Shown: positions 31,945 through 42,492 of the stretch, one piece after another
How the letters are laid out: the number at the start of each line of letters is the position of its first letter
Numbering within the stretch: position 1 is the first letter of the stretch
NCBI GenBank assembly: GCA_002077045.2
Contig: KZ111168.1
Location: 348,558-412,557 of the forward strand
Length of the DNA stretch: 64,000 bases
From: Rachicladosporium sp. CCFEE 5018
Lineage: Eukaryota; Ascomycota; Dothideomycetes; Cladosporiales; Cladosporiaceae
Direction of reading: 5' to 3'
Notes under the pieces: model-generated
Databases searched by the model: none
Told to the model about the DNA's origin: nothing
The model's input: the letters and a program-made list of their open reading frames with translations, nothing else
Position numbers and translations under genes: made by a program

Positions 31945-32416
31945 TGTCTGCGTACATTTGGACGCATCGATCGCGCAAGGTAGTGATCCGACCAATGCTG
32001 CGCGAAGTCGTTGTGGTTATGATCTCGTTAATATACATAAGCTGGCAGGATTTGTATCCTGCAAATTCTCTATGCCATGCATCGCGCGGCTCGGAACCTG
32101 TCTCGTGCGCTACTTTTCGACTCCTTTTTCTTGAGCAGTCTTCCTATGAGCTGAAACAGTGCAAGCCCAGGTATGCAGCTTGGTCGGCTTGGTTGTGGCC
32201 GCTTCGAGTCCATCTTGGATTAGCCACAGCTGAGCTGTAAACCGTTGCACGAGTACGATTGGCAGGCATTGATCTAGACATGACAAGTTAGCGTATGACC
32301 GAGATGTGTGCAATTAAGTGTGGTGCTGTGAAGTGGCAAAAGTGGCTTGTTATTTCGAGCGAGTGCTTTGAGAAATCCTATCCTTGTTTCCCTATACTGA
32401 CATCCAGAGCGGTTCT
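31945..32416. other. Intergenic stretch, nothing recognised
   Basis: 472 bp between the 3' ends of two convergent genes. Short frames only. Confidence 0.4.
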
Positions 32417-34929
32417 CTAAATCTCGTTATCAAATACAGCAGCACGATTCTTCACACTCTTTTTCTTGGCTTTACTGGGACTCGGCTGCTCAGGAGGCAG
32501 GAATGCATTCCATCCATTCGCTGGAATAGAAATTGGATCATTGCCTTCAGCTGTTCTCGTCGATGAAGCAGTCTCGTGAGAAGCCTGATGACCAACATTC
32601 TTCGTTCGGTCGCTGAGTATTGATATAGCATCGTTGTCGACTGCGAAAACTTGCTCGATATTTGTTGACTCATCAACCGCGGATGTCTCCCAGCCTGTGA
32701 CCATTGTCAGTCGACTTGATGCAATAACGAACCGAGACTATGGATTCAATGCATACCCTCCTGCTTAGAGCGCCTGTACCTAGTCAAGATGTGAAGCCCA
32801 TTGTCGAGAGTACGCAATTTCTCCTGAGTACGACTTCGCTCTGATGCAGACTCCTGGAGTTCTGTGGCAATGTTCTGGACCACGTCATCCCCCAGACACA
32901 TTACCGTGTGGGCCGTGAAGGCGCTTTTCAGGCCCTCAAGTAGACAAGACTCGACGCCCAGTCCAGCGACGTTATCCACCAGCATCTTCAAGGCCACCTG
33001 TGAAATGAGTCAATTCTAGATACTTCAGGGCAGACGTTACACTACATGAAGGTATAGGCTCTTTTACCTTGTAGTAAGCCTCCATGCAATATGTTGCTTC
33101 TGAACAAGCAAAGCGGTCCATATCACCTTCTAGCGCAGGATTCAGGGCCTCGAGAAGCTTTTCTATATCAATTTCTTCTAGCCCGGGGCTATATCCGAGA
33201 GATCGGGATCTTTTTGCGAAAAAGGATTGCAGGATCTTCGATTGCTGCTTCTTGGAATGATCTCTCCTAGCTTTCTGTATCGTATCGGTGAAGTAATGGT
33301 TGTATGTAATGGGATGTCCGCGTCGATGAGGACGCAGGATTTCCTTGATCTTCCGACGCAACTTTTCCACACAACCTTCGAAAGCAGGGTTGATAATCTC
33401 GCGTAGGAGACTCTCAGCTGTGGTCAGGTCTGCAGAATGAGCTAAGATAAGCTCTATCGTGTTCCGTGCTGCAGCAATAATTTGGTTCACGTACTCGTGC
33501 ACGAGATTCGTCCACGGCTGGGCTTGAGTGAGGAAAAGATCGCCAATGATCATCGGATTGAATGTGCCGGGTAGCTCTCGGCCTCTAGTTCTGGTAATCA
33601 AATCGCTTACCGCCTTGATGTACGCTGAACGTCCGACAGTTCTGCGAGAAGATGCTGGCACTGCAGTAGCTGTGTGACCGTCAATGCTATGCTCAGCATC
33701 GCTCGATATTTCCTCGAAATGGCCATCTGTCCGCATGACCTGCGCGAACTCCAGCAATAAGCTTTGCACCACGGCCCTGAGACGCTTCTTGAAGCCGCTG
33801 TCGGTGCGAGCGTCGCCAAAGAAGTCGTGATCATATACACCATCACTTGCAGCATTGAGCAAAGAAGAAAAAGCCTCGCTGATCCTGATGAGGTACAGAC
33901 GCTGCTCGCTTGTTGTTGTTCGTGGATCCCCAAGATGTTGGAGTACATTGCGGCAGTCTGTGAGGCCCAGCTCGATATCTTTATCAATTGAGGAAGCTCG
34001 GAGATGATCTGCTCCTTGAGCACTTTGCTGAGCCTCGGCCGTAAAGACTCAACTCCCAAGTCATGTAATGGCAGTGTTTTCCACACCCCATTCGAGAAGA
34101 ACGTTTTCTCCGCTTCGTCACGCTCCTCTCTAGATGAATGCTTGGTATCGAAATCTCGATTGCGCAGGACGTGCCACCCAAGCCGGAACTGGACGTTCTC
34201 ATTCCGGGCCATGTCCAAGTAGGCGGCTTCACTCTCAGATCCTACGTGCAGTGTGTCAGGCTTCGTGATGATTCCAAGTGTTCGAAGGCCTTTGGGATCG
34301 ACCTCTCGTGCCAATTTTGTCACAATCTGGTTGGCATAGTCGTTCTTGGCTGATACCACTGCAAGTACGATGGACCGAGGGTTTGCGATGTAACTACGGA
34401 CGAGCGACGCCACGAGCTCCACGTCCTGGGTAGATTGATGTTTGCTTTCGGCATGAATCAACCCTGGAAGATCCACAAGTGTCAGATGAGGCTGGTCAGG
34501 ACCGGAAAGCTCGATCCTCAGTATATCCCTGCTGAAGGCCTTGGCGTTGCTATTGAGACCCATTCTGTCCTTTGCCACATCGATAAGTTCAGAAAGGTCT
34601 GCTAGATCACTGTTCGGCGCTCGAAATGCCCGCAGCTCTTCCTTTTCTGCCTCTGGTCGAGTAGCATCGGGTAAGATAGTGACATGAACTGTGCTCTTGG
34701 CATCTCTACGAAGTACAACCTCTGTTGCAAATCTGGTGCAAAGATTGCCCTTCGTCGGGAACGCCACTCCTGAAATACCCTCAAGAACGGAGCTTTTCCC
34801 CGCAGACTGATCCCCACACACTACTAGCTGCGGGAGTGAGATATAGCTGTTGAGTCCCTGCGAGCGTAAGCCGTCGATGATGTCCAACAGTCTGCCTTGA
34901 TCTCGGAAGTGATGCGGAAGAATGTCCAT
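32417..34929 (-). CDS. Dynamin-like GTPase, with an apparent one-base frameshift
   Basis: Large GTPase of the dynamin/Mx/Vps1 superfamily. Exons: 34929-33068 (with the frameshift), 32997-32757 and 32694-32417; introns of 70 and 62 bp with GTAAAA and GTATGC donors. GTPase motifs are all present: G1 GDQSAGKSS, G2 threonine in KGNLCTRFATEVV, G3 DLPG, G4 TKPD. The stalk (middle) region follows, then a GTPase effector domain (YYKVALKMLVDNVAGLGVES). At 33979-33982 the frame changes: before it reads PQLIK, after it DIELGLTDCRNVL, as if one G were missing. No intron fits, so this is a real lesion or a sequencing error. The acidic/basic C-terminal tail (PSKAKKKSVKN) is unusual. If translated as read, the protein ends early with an intact GTPase domain only. 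Confidence 0.8.
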
Positions 34930-35344
34930 TCTGTAGTCAGCAAACCTGTTTGTAAACAGTCATGGACAAAAATGTGGTCAAGGAGGTTTGATGGGAATCC
35001 TCGCTGTGACATGCCACCTTATAAGATTGCCCATGCAACACGGAGGTCTGCCTGTCGGCAGGGACAGCACACATGCGACGTGGTTAAGAGCAATTGGTTG
35101 GTACTGCAGTCCGATCGGTGATGAATGCATGCACATGCAATATGAGCTGCTGCATCGATGCACCTCGAGGCTGGTCCACGCTAATGCGGGAGAACTTCGC
35201 TTCCCGAGCCGAGTGGTTGATTGCCTCCCATTGGACGGGGTCACCGTAGCTCAGTGTACATCGCCTATGAGCAATCCAGCTCAAGATGCTTAGATGATGC
35301 CGTACACCTTGATACTGTACAGTATAGCGACAGCCTCATGTATT
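34930..35344. promoter_or_regulatory. Spacer upstream of dynamin-like gene
   Basis: 415 bp between the start of the dynamin-like gene and the stop of the ankyrin-deaminase gene, both on the minus strand. It presumably carries the dynamin-like promoter. No motif was recognised. Confidence 0.35.
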
Positions 35345-36931
35345 TCAGTGCCGAATCTGTAGGGACGCAGCTGCTGAGTCTCCGACGCAATGAAATTCCA
35401 CGTTGAAGCCTAGGAACCTCGCCTTGAAGGCTTCCAACATATGGACACAATATCCGCAGAGGTCTGGTTTGCTGACAGTAATGATGGGTTGAAGGTGATA
35501 TGCTGGGTTGACCGTCTCAAGCTGTCTACGATCTTCCGCGTCCTCGAGCATATGAGTTGAGTGGCGGTCAAGCAGGTATGCTAGCAACTGAGGCTCAACA
35601 TGAGAGGCCAACGATCTATCCGGCGGCAGGCCAAGCATTGCGCGCAAACGCTCTGCTTTGTCCGTCCACATTCGGTTGTCTAATACATTTGCATGGCCAT
35701 AATGGGAATAGCCGCTCATTGCATTCACGTAGGGATAATTCGGCCCCCGATCTAGCGTAGCAAATGCCTTTTGCAATTGAGACCCGTATTGTCCGCTTGG
35801 TATCTCTAGGAGTACTTGAGGTCGATAGATTTCAAGCTCACCGGTTGGCTTTCTGTCAAAGAAGGCCCGGCGCGTTATCATTGATGTCGTTCGGGTACGT
35901 CTTGAGTTGAGTGGTCGAAGACGGTTGCAAAGTGCCGTGATTTGCTCTCGTCGTCGCTCGGCATCTGGAGGCTCACGGTAGATCATACCAGACCGCTGCA
36001 TTCTTTCATTCCTGTTCCGTGGTGTGTTGCACGCAAGATCTGCCGCCCGCATTCCGTTGCCATCGCGGGCACCATCTTGACACTCCTGTCCAGTCAAGTA
36101 CAGAAATGTCTCTAAGCGACCCCATAAGGCCGCCTCCATATATGGTGTCCTACCATAATGGTTTACTTGTGATATAGAGCCTCCATTTTCATGTAGCCAC
36201 CGCACTGTGTCTAGCCCGTGCTCATTAGCGGCAGCTAGTAGGATCCCGGTGTTGCCTTCCTCATTCATCGCGTTAAGTAGTTGATCGTTAGGAGACCTTT
36301 GACAGAGAAGTCCGAGCTCCCTGGTATCAGCAAGGGCGCAGTGGGAAAAGTACACCTTTCGACGAAAGCTTGAATCTGTTAGAAGCTCCTCCCATAACGC
36401 ATCGGCGCTCCTGGTAACCCCACAATTTATCTCACGACTCTCCGCGCCTTCGTCCAGGGTTAGCGCATCTACTTCGACCTCAACTTCATCGTCATCATCA
36501 GCTTCTTCAGCATCGCTGGAAGTGTGAGTGGCTCGGTGTTGTTCTTTAAATTGCGGAAGCAGAGTTCGACCGTCTTGACAGTCATTGATTGGCGTGGTGA
36601 TGATCCCTTGAGAATTGACAGTTACGAATTCGCAACTTTCCGTGTCCAGCTCCCAACCGCAACTGAGAGCACCCACGTTATCCATATCTGGGAAAACCAG
36701 CAAGTATTCACCTCCCGCCTGCAAATTGGCGCAATCACTCCTCCGCTGTTTCCCAGGTGTACGAAGTCTCCATCCTGCTTGCGCATCCGCCGCACAACTC
36801 TCTCCTCTTGCGCTTGCAAACCCATGACCATGTGAGTAAAGACAATATGGACACCGCGCTCGAATCATTCGGCTGTTCCACCGAAGGACAAGAGCCTCAG
36901 GAAGTGAGGTCTGATTGCGAAGCTGGACCAT
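35345..36931 (-). CDS. Ankyrin-repeat protein with C-terminal nucleotide-deaminase-like domain
   Basis: 528 residues, one exon. The N-terminal module (about 22-100) has CPYCxxxHxHG and a later DC...YLLVFPD...GWELD, a likely zinc-binding domain seen in fungal ankyrin proteins. An acidic linker follows (DADDDDEVEVEVD). Ankyrin-type repeats span about 215-300 (GNTGILLAAANEHGLDTVRWL, then GRTPYMEAALWGRLETFLYL). The C-terminal part carries HVE (444-446, in SHVEPQLLAYLLDRH) and CGYC (492-495, in ITVSKPDLCGYC). H-x-E plus C-x-x-C is the zinc/catalytic signature of the cytidine-deaminase fold, and the spacing and VSKxxCxxC context recall the OTT_1508-like deaminases of fungi. Substrate unknown; nucleic acid or free nucleotide are both possible. 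Confidence 0.7.
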   Translation of the reverse strand: MVQLRNQTSLPEALVLRWNSRMIRARCPYCLYSHGHGFASARGESCAADAQAGWRLRTPGKQRRSDCANLQAGGEYLLVFPDMDNVGALSCGWELDTESCEFVTVNSQGIITTPINDCQDGRTLLPQFKEQHRATHTSSDAEEADDDDEVEVEVDALTLDEGAESREINCGVTRSADALWEELLTDSSFRRKVYFSHCALADTRELGLLCQRSPNDQLLNAMNEEGNTGILLAAANEHGLDTVRWLHENGGSISQVNHYGRTPYMEAALWGRLETFLYLTGQECQDGARDGNGMRAADLACNTPRNRNERMQRSGMIYREPPDAERRREQITALCNRLRPLNSRRTRTTSMITRRAFFDRKPTGELEIYRPQVLLEIPSGQYGSQLQKAFATLDRGPNYPYVNAMSGYSHYGHANVLDNRMWTDKAERLRAMLGLPPDRSLASHVEPQLLAYLLDRHSTHMLEDAEDRRQLETVNPAYHLQPIITVSKPDLCGYCVHMLEAFKARFLGFNVEFHCVGDSAAASLQIRH

Positions 36932-37946
36932 CGTATCTGCAGAGCTGGCAGATCAGGAAGTGCTCTGTAACTGTCAGGAGTGGCTGCGCTGATGCGCGGA
37001 CAGTTGGTGTGCGCCGAAAAAACAGATCTGGTCACGTGCATGTGGCAACGCTCGCGAGTGTGAGGCCTGTCGATGCCGCGGCCACGCATGTGGATGGACA
37101 AGGAGAGTCTTCTTCGAAATTGCCAAGGGGATTTCAGAAGTCAAAGTGAAGGGTACAATACTGTGGACCACAAAACAGTACCAATCTACCCCACAGAGCG
37201 TTCAGACCACAGCAGCCTTAATATTCTCGGGGCGGTTCGGAACCGTGGTATGCGGAGAAGCTTTAGACACGTTATACATGCTGTCCGAAATTGACATTAA
37301 GATGATATATAAGACTGCGAGATAATATTACAATCGCCGGTGACTGTACTTGATATGTCGGGCTACTAAGTTGTAGTACAATGTTAAGCGCCATAAAGAG
37401 TCAATAAACTCGCAACATGTAACGCTATAGTAGTGAGAGCGAGTGTTATGCAGTCGCAGTCGGTAACGTGTCTGCTCGCGCTGATCGCTTGGCACGCTTT
37501 CACAGTACGGTGAGCACGGATGGCAGTGCCTCTCCGAGTACAGCATGTACAAATCTGTTCGACCTGAAAATGAGATACCAGCAATGGCCATCGGGACGAA
37601 CATGAATATCAGCCCCCGAATGACCGCAGTAGCGTTGTCAGCTCGCCGATCGGTAGCTTGACAGAAAATGCAGGACAAGAGCGGCGTTGATGGGAGCAGG
37701 CAAAGCCATTGGGCAGAGTGCTCGGCCAAAATCCCTTTATCGTGACATCGGGTCTGTATTACGTGGATTTAAGGAAGTCATCGAGTGTTTGATTTTGACT
37801 TTGAGATAGACCAGAGGACGGCTGTGGCTTATCAAGAAAAACGGTGACGGGCCGGCCCGAGAGCACGAGACTTCCTGCTGCTGCTGCCTACACCATGATG
37901 TTGACAACACCTTGAACCTCATCGGCAGTAGTGCTTTACTGCCAGA
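36932..37946. other. Gene-poor stretch, 1.0 kb
   Basis: No credible gene. Part of it (about 37480-37590) resembles 39140-39260 in opposite orientation. Otherwise nothing was seen. Confidence 0.4.
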
Positions 37947-38900
37947 ATGCCGACCACCACGAGACGGCATGTGCATCGCCCCTCTTCCGAATCTGACCCA
38001 TCCAGCACCGAGTTTGCCTCAGGTGCGCCCAGCGTTCGCTCTGAAGCCCGTGATTCCCTGGAGAATGACGACCATGACGAACCCATACCAGCAACACTTC
38101 CGGGCATTATTCGACAGCTCATGGTTTTGCAGCGGCAGATGGAACATAATTTCGGAGATCTACACAACGGCTTGCGAGACACAAACACACGTTTAAACGA
38201 GCAGTCAGTACAGCTTGGCCAGCTGAAGGCACAACAGATTAATCAGAGAGCAACTCACATCAACAACCCAATTCAGCCAGTCGGGCGCGATGACGGCACG
38301 CCCATTTCGACCGAGTTATCTCGGCGATACAAGCATGTTCACGACTTCCTGCGTCTCAAACGCCGCGACAATTGGCAGGTACTAGCTGAGCTTCATATCT
38401 TCTACGGTTCAGAATCATGGTCTACCTGGGGTTTCAACCCCATGTCATCCTGGGATGAAAGTGATGTAGAAGAGCCGCTTATGACACACAACACTTTGGA
38501 GGACGCTATTAGCTGGGCACCGGATGACGCGCTACAAGATATTGCAAGGCACCTCGGACTGAATTATGAGAAGATCATGACCCATGTCGAAGAGTATGAG
38601 AGCTTGCAACAGAGACGTGCAACTCAGAACAAGCGGGTAGCAGCAGGCGATTTGGCGTCTTCGAAGAGGGGGAAACTCTCGATACCAGAGCGACAAGAAG
38701 CACAAACATCAAAGCAAGAGAAGGTGAAGCAGCCAGCGTCTACAGATTCTCTGTCAGGGAAGCTAGAGTGGGACACCCGCGTTACAGAAGACCGAACACC
38801 AGAGTCTCAACGGCCTCGTGTCAAGGATGCTCCACCGACGTTCTCGTCAACTTCAGTCGCGACCTCTGACGATCAGCTCCCAGCACGCACGAAACGATGA
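37947..38900 (+). CDS. Hypothetical protein with central coiled coil
   Basis: 317 residues from ATG 37947 (GAATGCC context). A disordered S/E/D-rich N-terminus is followed by a probable coiled coil at about 50-95 (PGIIRQLMVLQRQMEHNF, LRDTNTRLNEQSVQLGQL). A compact segment (HVHDFLRLKRRDNWQVLAEL...) and a charged K/Q/S-rich tail ending PARTKR come after. No domain was named. The regular coding character and length support a real gene; function unknown. Confidence 0.5.
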   Translation: MPTTTRRHVHRPSSESDPSSTEFASGAPSVRSEARDSLENDDHDEPIPATLPGIIRQLMVLQRQMEHNFGDLHNGLRDTNTRLNEQSVQLGQLKAQQINQRATHINNPIQPVGRDDGTPISTELSRRYKHVHDFLRLKRRDNWQVLAELHIFYGSESWSTWGFNPMSSWDESDVEEPLMTHNTLEDAISWAPDDALQDIARHLGLNYEKIMTHVEEYESLQQRRATQNKRVAAGDLASSKRGKLSIPERQEAQTSKQEKVKQPASTDSLSGKLEWDTRVTEDRTPESQRPRVKDAPPTFSSTSVATSDDQLPARTKR

Positions 38901-40330
38901 TCACCTACTACTGCTCAATTTGTACGTTCGCTGCTGTACTGGTTTCGAATATGACTCGGTGTTCGCTGCGGTAGTAAGATGGCCAGCCGTCGAGAATGAG
39001 AGACATCAGCTTTGGACTGCGAGACGCACCTCTGCATGCTGCCTACTAGACGTTTGTGTTCTATACACGCAACATATGAGTTGCACAGTCATTACACGTG
39101 CATTCAAAGAAACACCGCAATCACCGCTGAATGTACAAGTTGTGTGCTAGAGATCAATACATGATGTATTTGGAGAGGCACTGCTATCAGCGCTCATTGT
39201 GCTGTGAGGACGTGCTGCAAACATATCATATTGCAACAGCGCTCTTGCGTGCGCTCATTCAGATCATGGACAACGCGATGGAATCACATTCCACAAGGAA
39301 GAGTGGAAGTCATCAAGCGGCCGACGCAGTTAGCAAGTATTTACGGCGTTACTCAATGACTAAGTTACGAGTGCACTCTCTTACGGTGGGGTGAGGTACT
39401 GCTGACTTCTCGCCTTGTCATTAAGCGACCTTCGTCCGCGTGCGCGATGTTAGAGAGTAGTGCGAGGGATGTCGCCATGATCTGCTAGAGCACGGAATGA
39501 TGTCGGCACGCTAAGTGGAAGACCCTATGGTAGTAATTGACTAGCTCGGTCGGACATGGTTGCTTACGTGACGATAGCAGCGAGATGTGGCCTACAAGCA
39601 AATCCTATGCAGCATGCGGCTCTGCTAGGCAGCAGTAAGGAAACCTCGTCACGTGACAAATAGATGCTTCTAGAATCTCAAGCCTGCGCCACAATTGATC
39701 TAAGCGTTAGCAATAATGTGGTCATTTACTATGATCGAGATACATTAACAGACGTGATCCACAAGACTCGCTTATGCACGCTAGAGCACGTTTATATCAC
39801 GCCACATTAGAACACTTGATCCTTCACTGAATAGAACTCTTGGGTACATGTCCCTTATGTCAGGTCCCTTTGTAATTCCGGGGCAACACTCTTTACCACT
39901 ATAGCTTCTCGCCCGATACTCTTAGAAATGGCGAGACTCCTCGAAACGTGATCTAGCAGGGGTGAAATTGAAAGGCTTTAAACAATGCTATCAACAAAAT
40001 TATCGACTACCTAAGGAATAGACGGCAACTTTCGTTGCCACTCGACCCTGTTATAGAGGGACAGCTATTGAGTAATGGTACCTGAAGACGCTTTGATCGG
40101 CTTGCGAGAAAGAGATTTGTGAGGTGTGAAATGTGAATCTGGCTCGTATCGGAGGGTGGCTCGTCACGCAGGGATGGACGTTAAGGTACCAATGGCTATT
40201 CGACTCATCAACTGTATCTATCCACTCCTACGGAGGGCCTTCATGTTTGCCGCTTTGCGTAGCTTCGAAGCTTCTGTATGCCCGACATTCTATGTGCTAA
40301 ACTCTTGCGATAATTTACATGTATAGGAGT
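38901..40330. other. Gene-poor stretch, 1.4 kb
   Basis: Stops are frequent in all frames. A segment at 39140-39260 is related to 37480-37590 inverted. No transposon, tRNA or gene was recognised. Confidence 0.45.
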
Positions 40331-42070
40331 CTATGCCAGCCTCCAAAACGCGGAACGCGTCTGCTCAGTCTCGTCGATCTTGAAGGACGAGGTGAACAGC
40401 GTAATGTCCTCAGGATGCGATCTGATCGCTCGACGCAGCTTGAGCTCGAACAATGGAGATCCACATACTGTCAGTGGTCAGCTCATTCCATGCTATCAAT
40501 ATTGCAAAAATCATACGAGATATTGCCGTGTTCCCAGCCTCTGCTTTCAAGCATCTATTTAGCACCTCCCCGATGTTGAGCTGCATGTAACATACATGCC
40601 GTTTCAAGTCCTCCTCAACGACGCTCTCCGGAGGCTGTTGCCGCGCATCGTAAGGTCGATACTGCTGCATCACAAGGATCCTACGCTCGTCAGATTTGAA
40701 CAACTCATTAATCCAATTATCGACCCAGGAACATTGACCTGCCACTTGTCAGCTGAACTGCTCGGGTCTGCGTCAAGGTGGACTCGCCTTCCGCGTCAAG
40801 AAACCAGATCAAGTCAACCCTCCGCACGCGAGCCGTCAGGTTGGATCCTGCCTGCAACAGCTCTCTAATAGCCAATAGATGAGCGACAATCCCTATGCCA
40901 CTCGCAATGAAGAGTACGGTGTCAAATGAGCCCAATTGATGTGAGTGTCCATAAGGTCCGTCAAATAGAACACGCGTTGCGGGCTTGCATAAACGCAGCC
41001 GGTTGCTGAAGCCATCCCGACACTCAACAAGCATACTTACAACGTGATCTCCGTGCTCTTGGGAGCTTTCCGTCCAGGCGACCAGATACGGATGACTCTG
41101 CGTGTAGCCGAGCAAGGTGTTTGGTATCGATGGTAACGTGATACTGAGGAATTGTCCTGGGCGTATTCGTAAAGTCCGTTTGATCCGAACCTGGAGCTGA
41201 GTAGCACCAACTACGCCTCTACTAGGGTCTGTGTAGAGATCCAGCGTCCGGATAGAGGCATTATCACCGTGTGACGCTCGATTGAGCCATATGAACCTAA
41301 GCAGCCAGATAGTGACGCTAATTATCCCTAACCCGGTCGCCAGAGCCTTGCATATTGTCTCCCACTTCTCGGCAGATATGTTGTTCAGATCAAGGGCCCA
41401 AGTCGCGCCGAGGGTGACGATCGCAAAGGCACCATGCAGCCGCAAAAACACTTCGAAAAACCGTCGGCGGATGAAGACGAGGGATATCCCTGCTTGGAAC
41501 GCGAGGGCTGTCAAGATCTAGGAAGGCGTTAGCTTGATGATAGTGTTAATCCTGCAACACGAGATGGCTTGCAAGTAAGTGAGGTATATCGAGCGTCCAC
41601 TGTCGTATACTGAAGTGGGAGATACAGTAGGCAATGCCTTCGCCCACACATACCCACCCTAGTGCTCGATGCGCGACTGCGTACGTCTCTGGAGCTATAC
41701 CGACTACATTGTCTATAATCCAAGGTGCGCGACGGCTGGTCCAAAGGGGGATAATGTTGAGAAGAAAGATATACCGCAACCGATCGTGAAGTTGCGTAAC
41801 GGACTCTACAAATACAGCAATAGCAATGGCATTACTCGCAAGAAGTCCAGCAACCAACGTCAGCGTGAGTATGGAGTAGTCGGACGAGCTAGGCTGTCGA
41901 GGCATGAGCAGCGTCTGGGACATAACCTTGCGGCAACGACGAGTCGCTGTCCGGATGGCTGCCGAGGAAGCTGCAGCGACGCGCCATCCTAAGAGGACAA
42001 AGAGCAGACTTGCAGCAGCGATGCCGTAGTATTCATGCACATCAAGGGTTTTGGCAAGAGAATGCGACAT
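40331..42070 (-). CDS. Ferric reductase-like transmembrane protein (FRE family)
   Basis: Four exons, 42070-41561, 41517-40788, 40738-40517 and 40467-40331; 532 residues, in frame throughout. Introns are 43, 49 and 49 bp; the second has a GC-AG boundary (G/GCGAGT...CAG). By family it moves electrons from NADPH via FAD and haem across the membrane to reduce ferric iron. Several membrane helices span about 12-240, then an FAD-binding block (HPYLVAWTES), an NADPH-binding glycine motif (FIASGIGIVAHL), LIWFLDAEG and the C-terminal LCGSP motif, ending F-W-R-L-A. Helix histidines: AHRALGW is kept, but the residue 14 later is Y, not H; FLRLH is kept, but 14 later is L. It is the first of three Starship-associated families in a row here. 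Confidence 0.85.
40739..40787 (-). other. Probable GC-AG intron in the ferric reductase gene
   Basis: 49-bp intron whose donor reads G/GCGAGT, a near-consensus GC donor. The acceptor is GGCAG with a GCTGAC branch site. The only GT donor nearby (GTCCAC) leaves the wrong phase, while the GC donor joins DAEG to QCSWVDNW in frame. Confidence 0.65.
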
Positions 42071-42492
42071 CGTTCACGGTGCCCGCGAATCAGTCGTCCG
42101 CCAGAAGCCTTGCAGCGCTTCTGTACCCTCTGTATGTGATGTGTTGGCCGTTATCGACTCCTCACCGCATATCCATATTCCTGGATTACAAAACCAGTTT
42201 CCTGGATCAAGGCCGGTGCATCGAAATAGACTCTAGTATATGCATTGCTAGCACGCATTAGCTCGACGCTAATTCTCTACGCTAATGCTCTCATCCTAGC
42301 CGATCACAGCGCCTAGCATCGTACCTCATTGGCGGAATGGGCGCGCGCTTGCGCGATGCATGGCTGGCCAGAGTTCGGAGCAACCGTAATGCAACTTCCG
42401 TCTTCGTTCCATAAAATGGTCTATGGTAGTCAAGTCTGCGTCGAAAAGAAATCAAAGCCTTGAGCAACAATCAGCGTTCTATACGAATCGCT
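42071..42492. promoter_or_regulatory. Divergent spacer (ferric reductase / hypothetical gene)
   Basis: 422 bp between two divergent starts. I see no clear GATA-factor (WGATAR) cluster of the kind expected for iron repression, but I did not scan exhaustively. Confidence 0.35.

Noticed and set aside
35240..35275. tRNA-like 'GTAGCTCAGT' string
   Set aside because: No acceptor stem, anticodon arm or T-loop sequence at the right distances.
37328..37729. 133-codon minus-strand frame
   Set aside because: No coding signature; the only interest is the inverted similarity to 39.1-39.3 kb reported as a finding.
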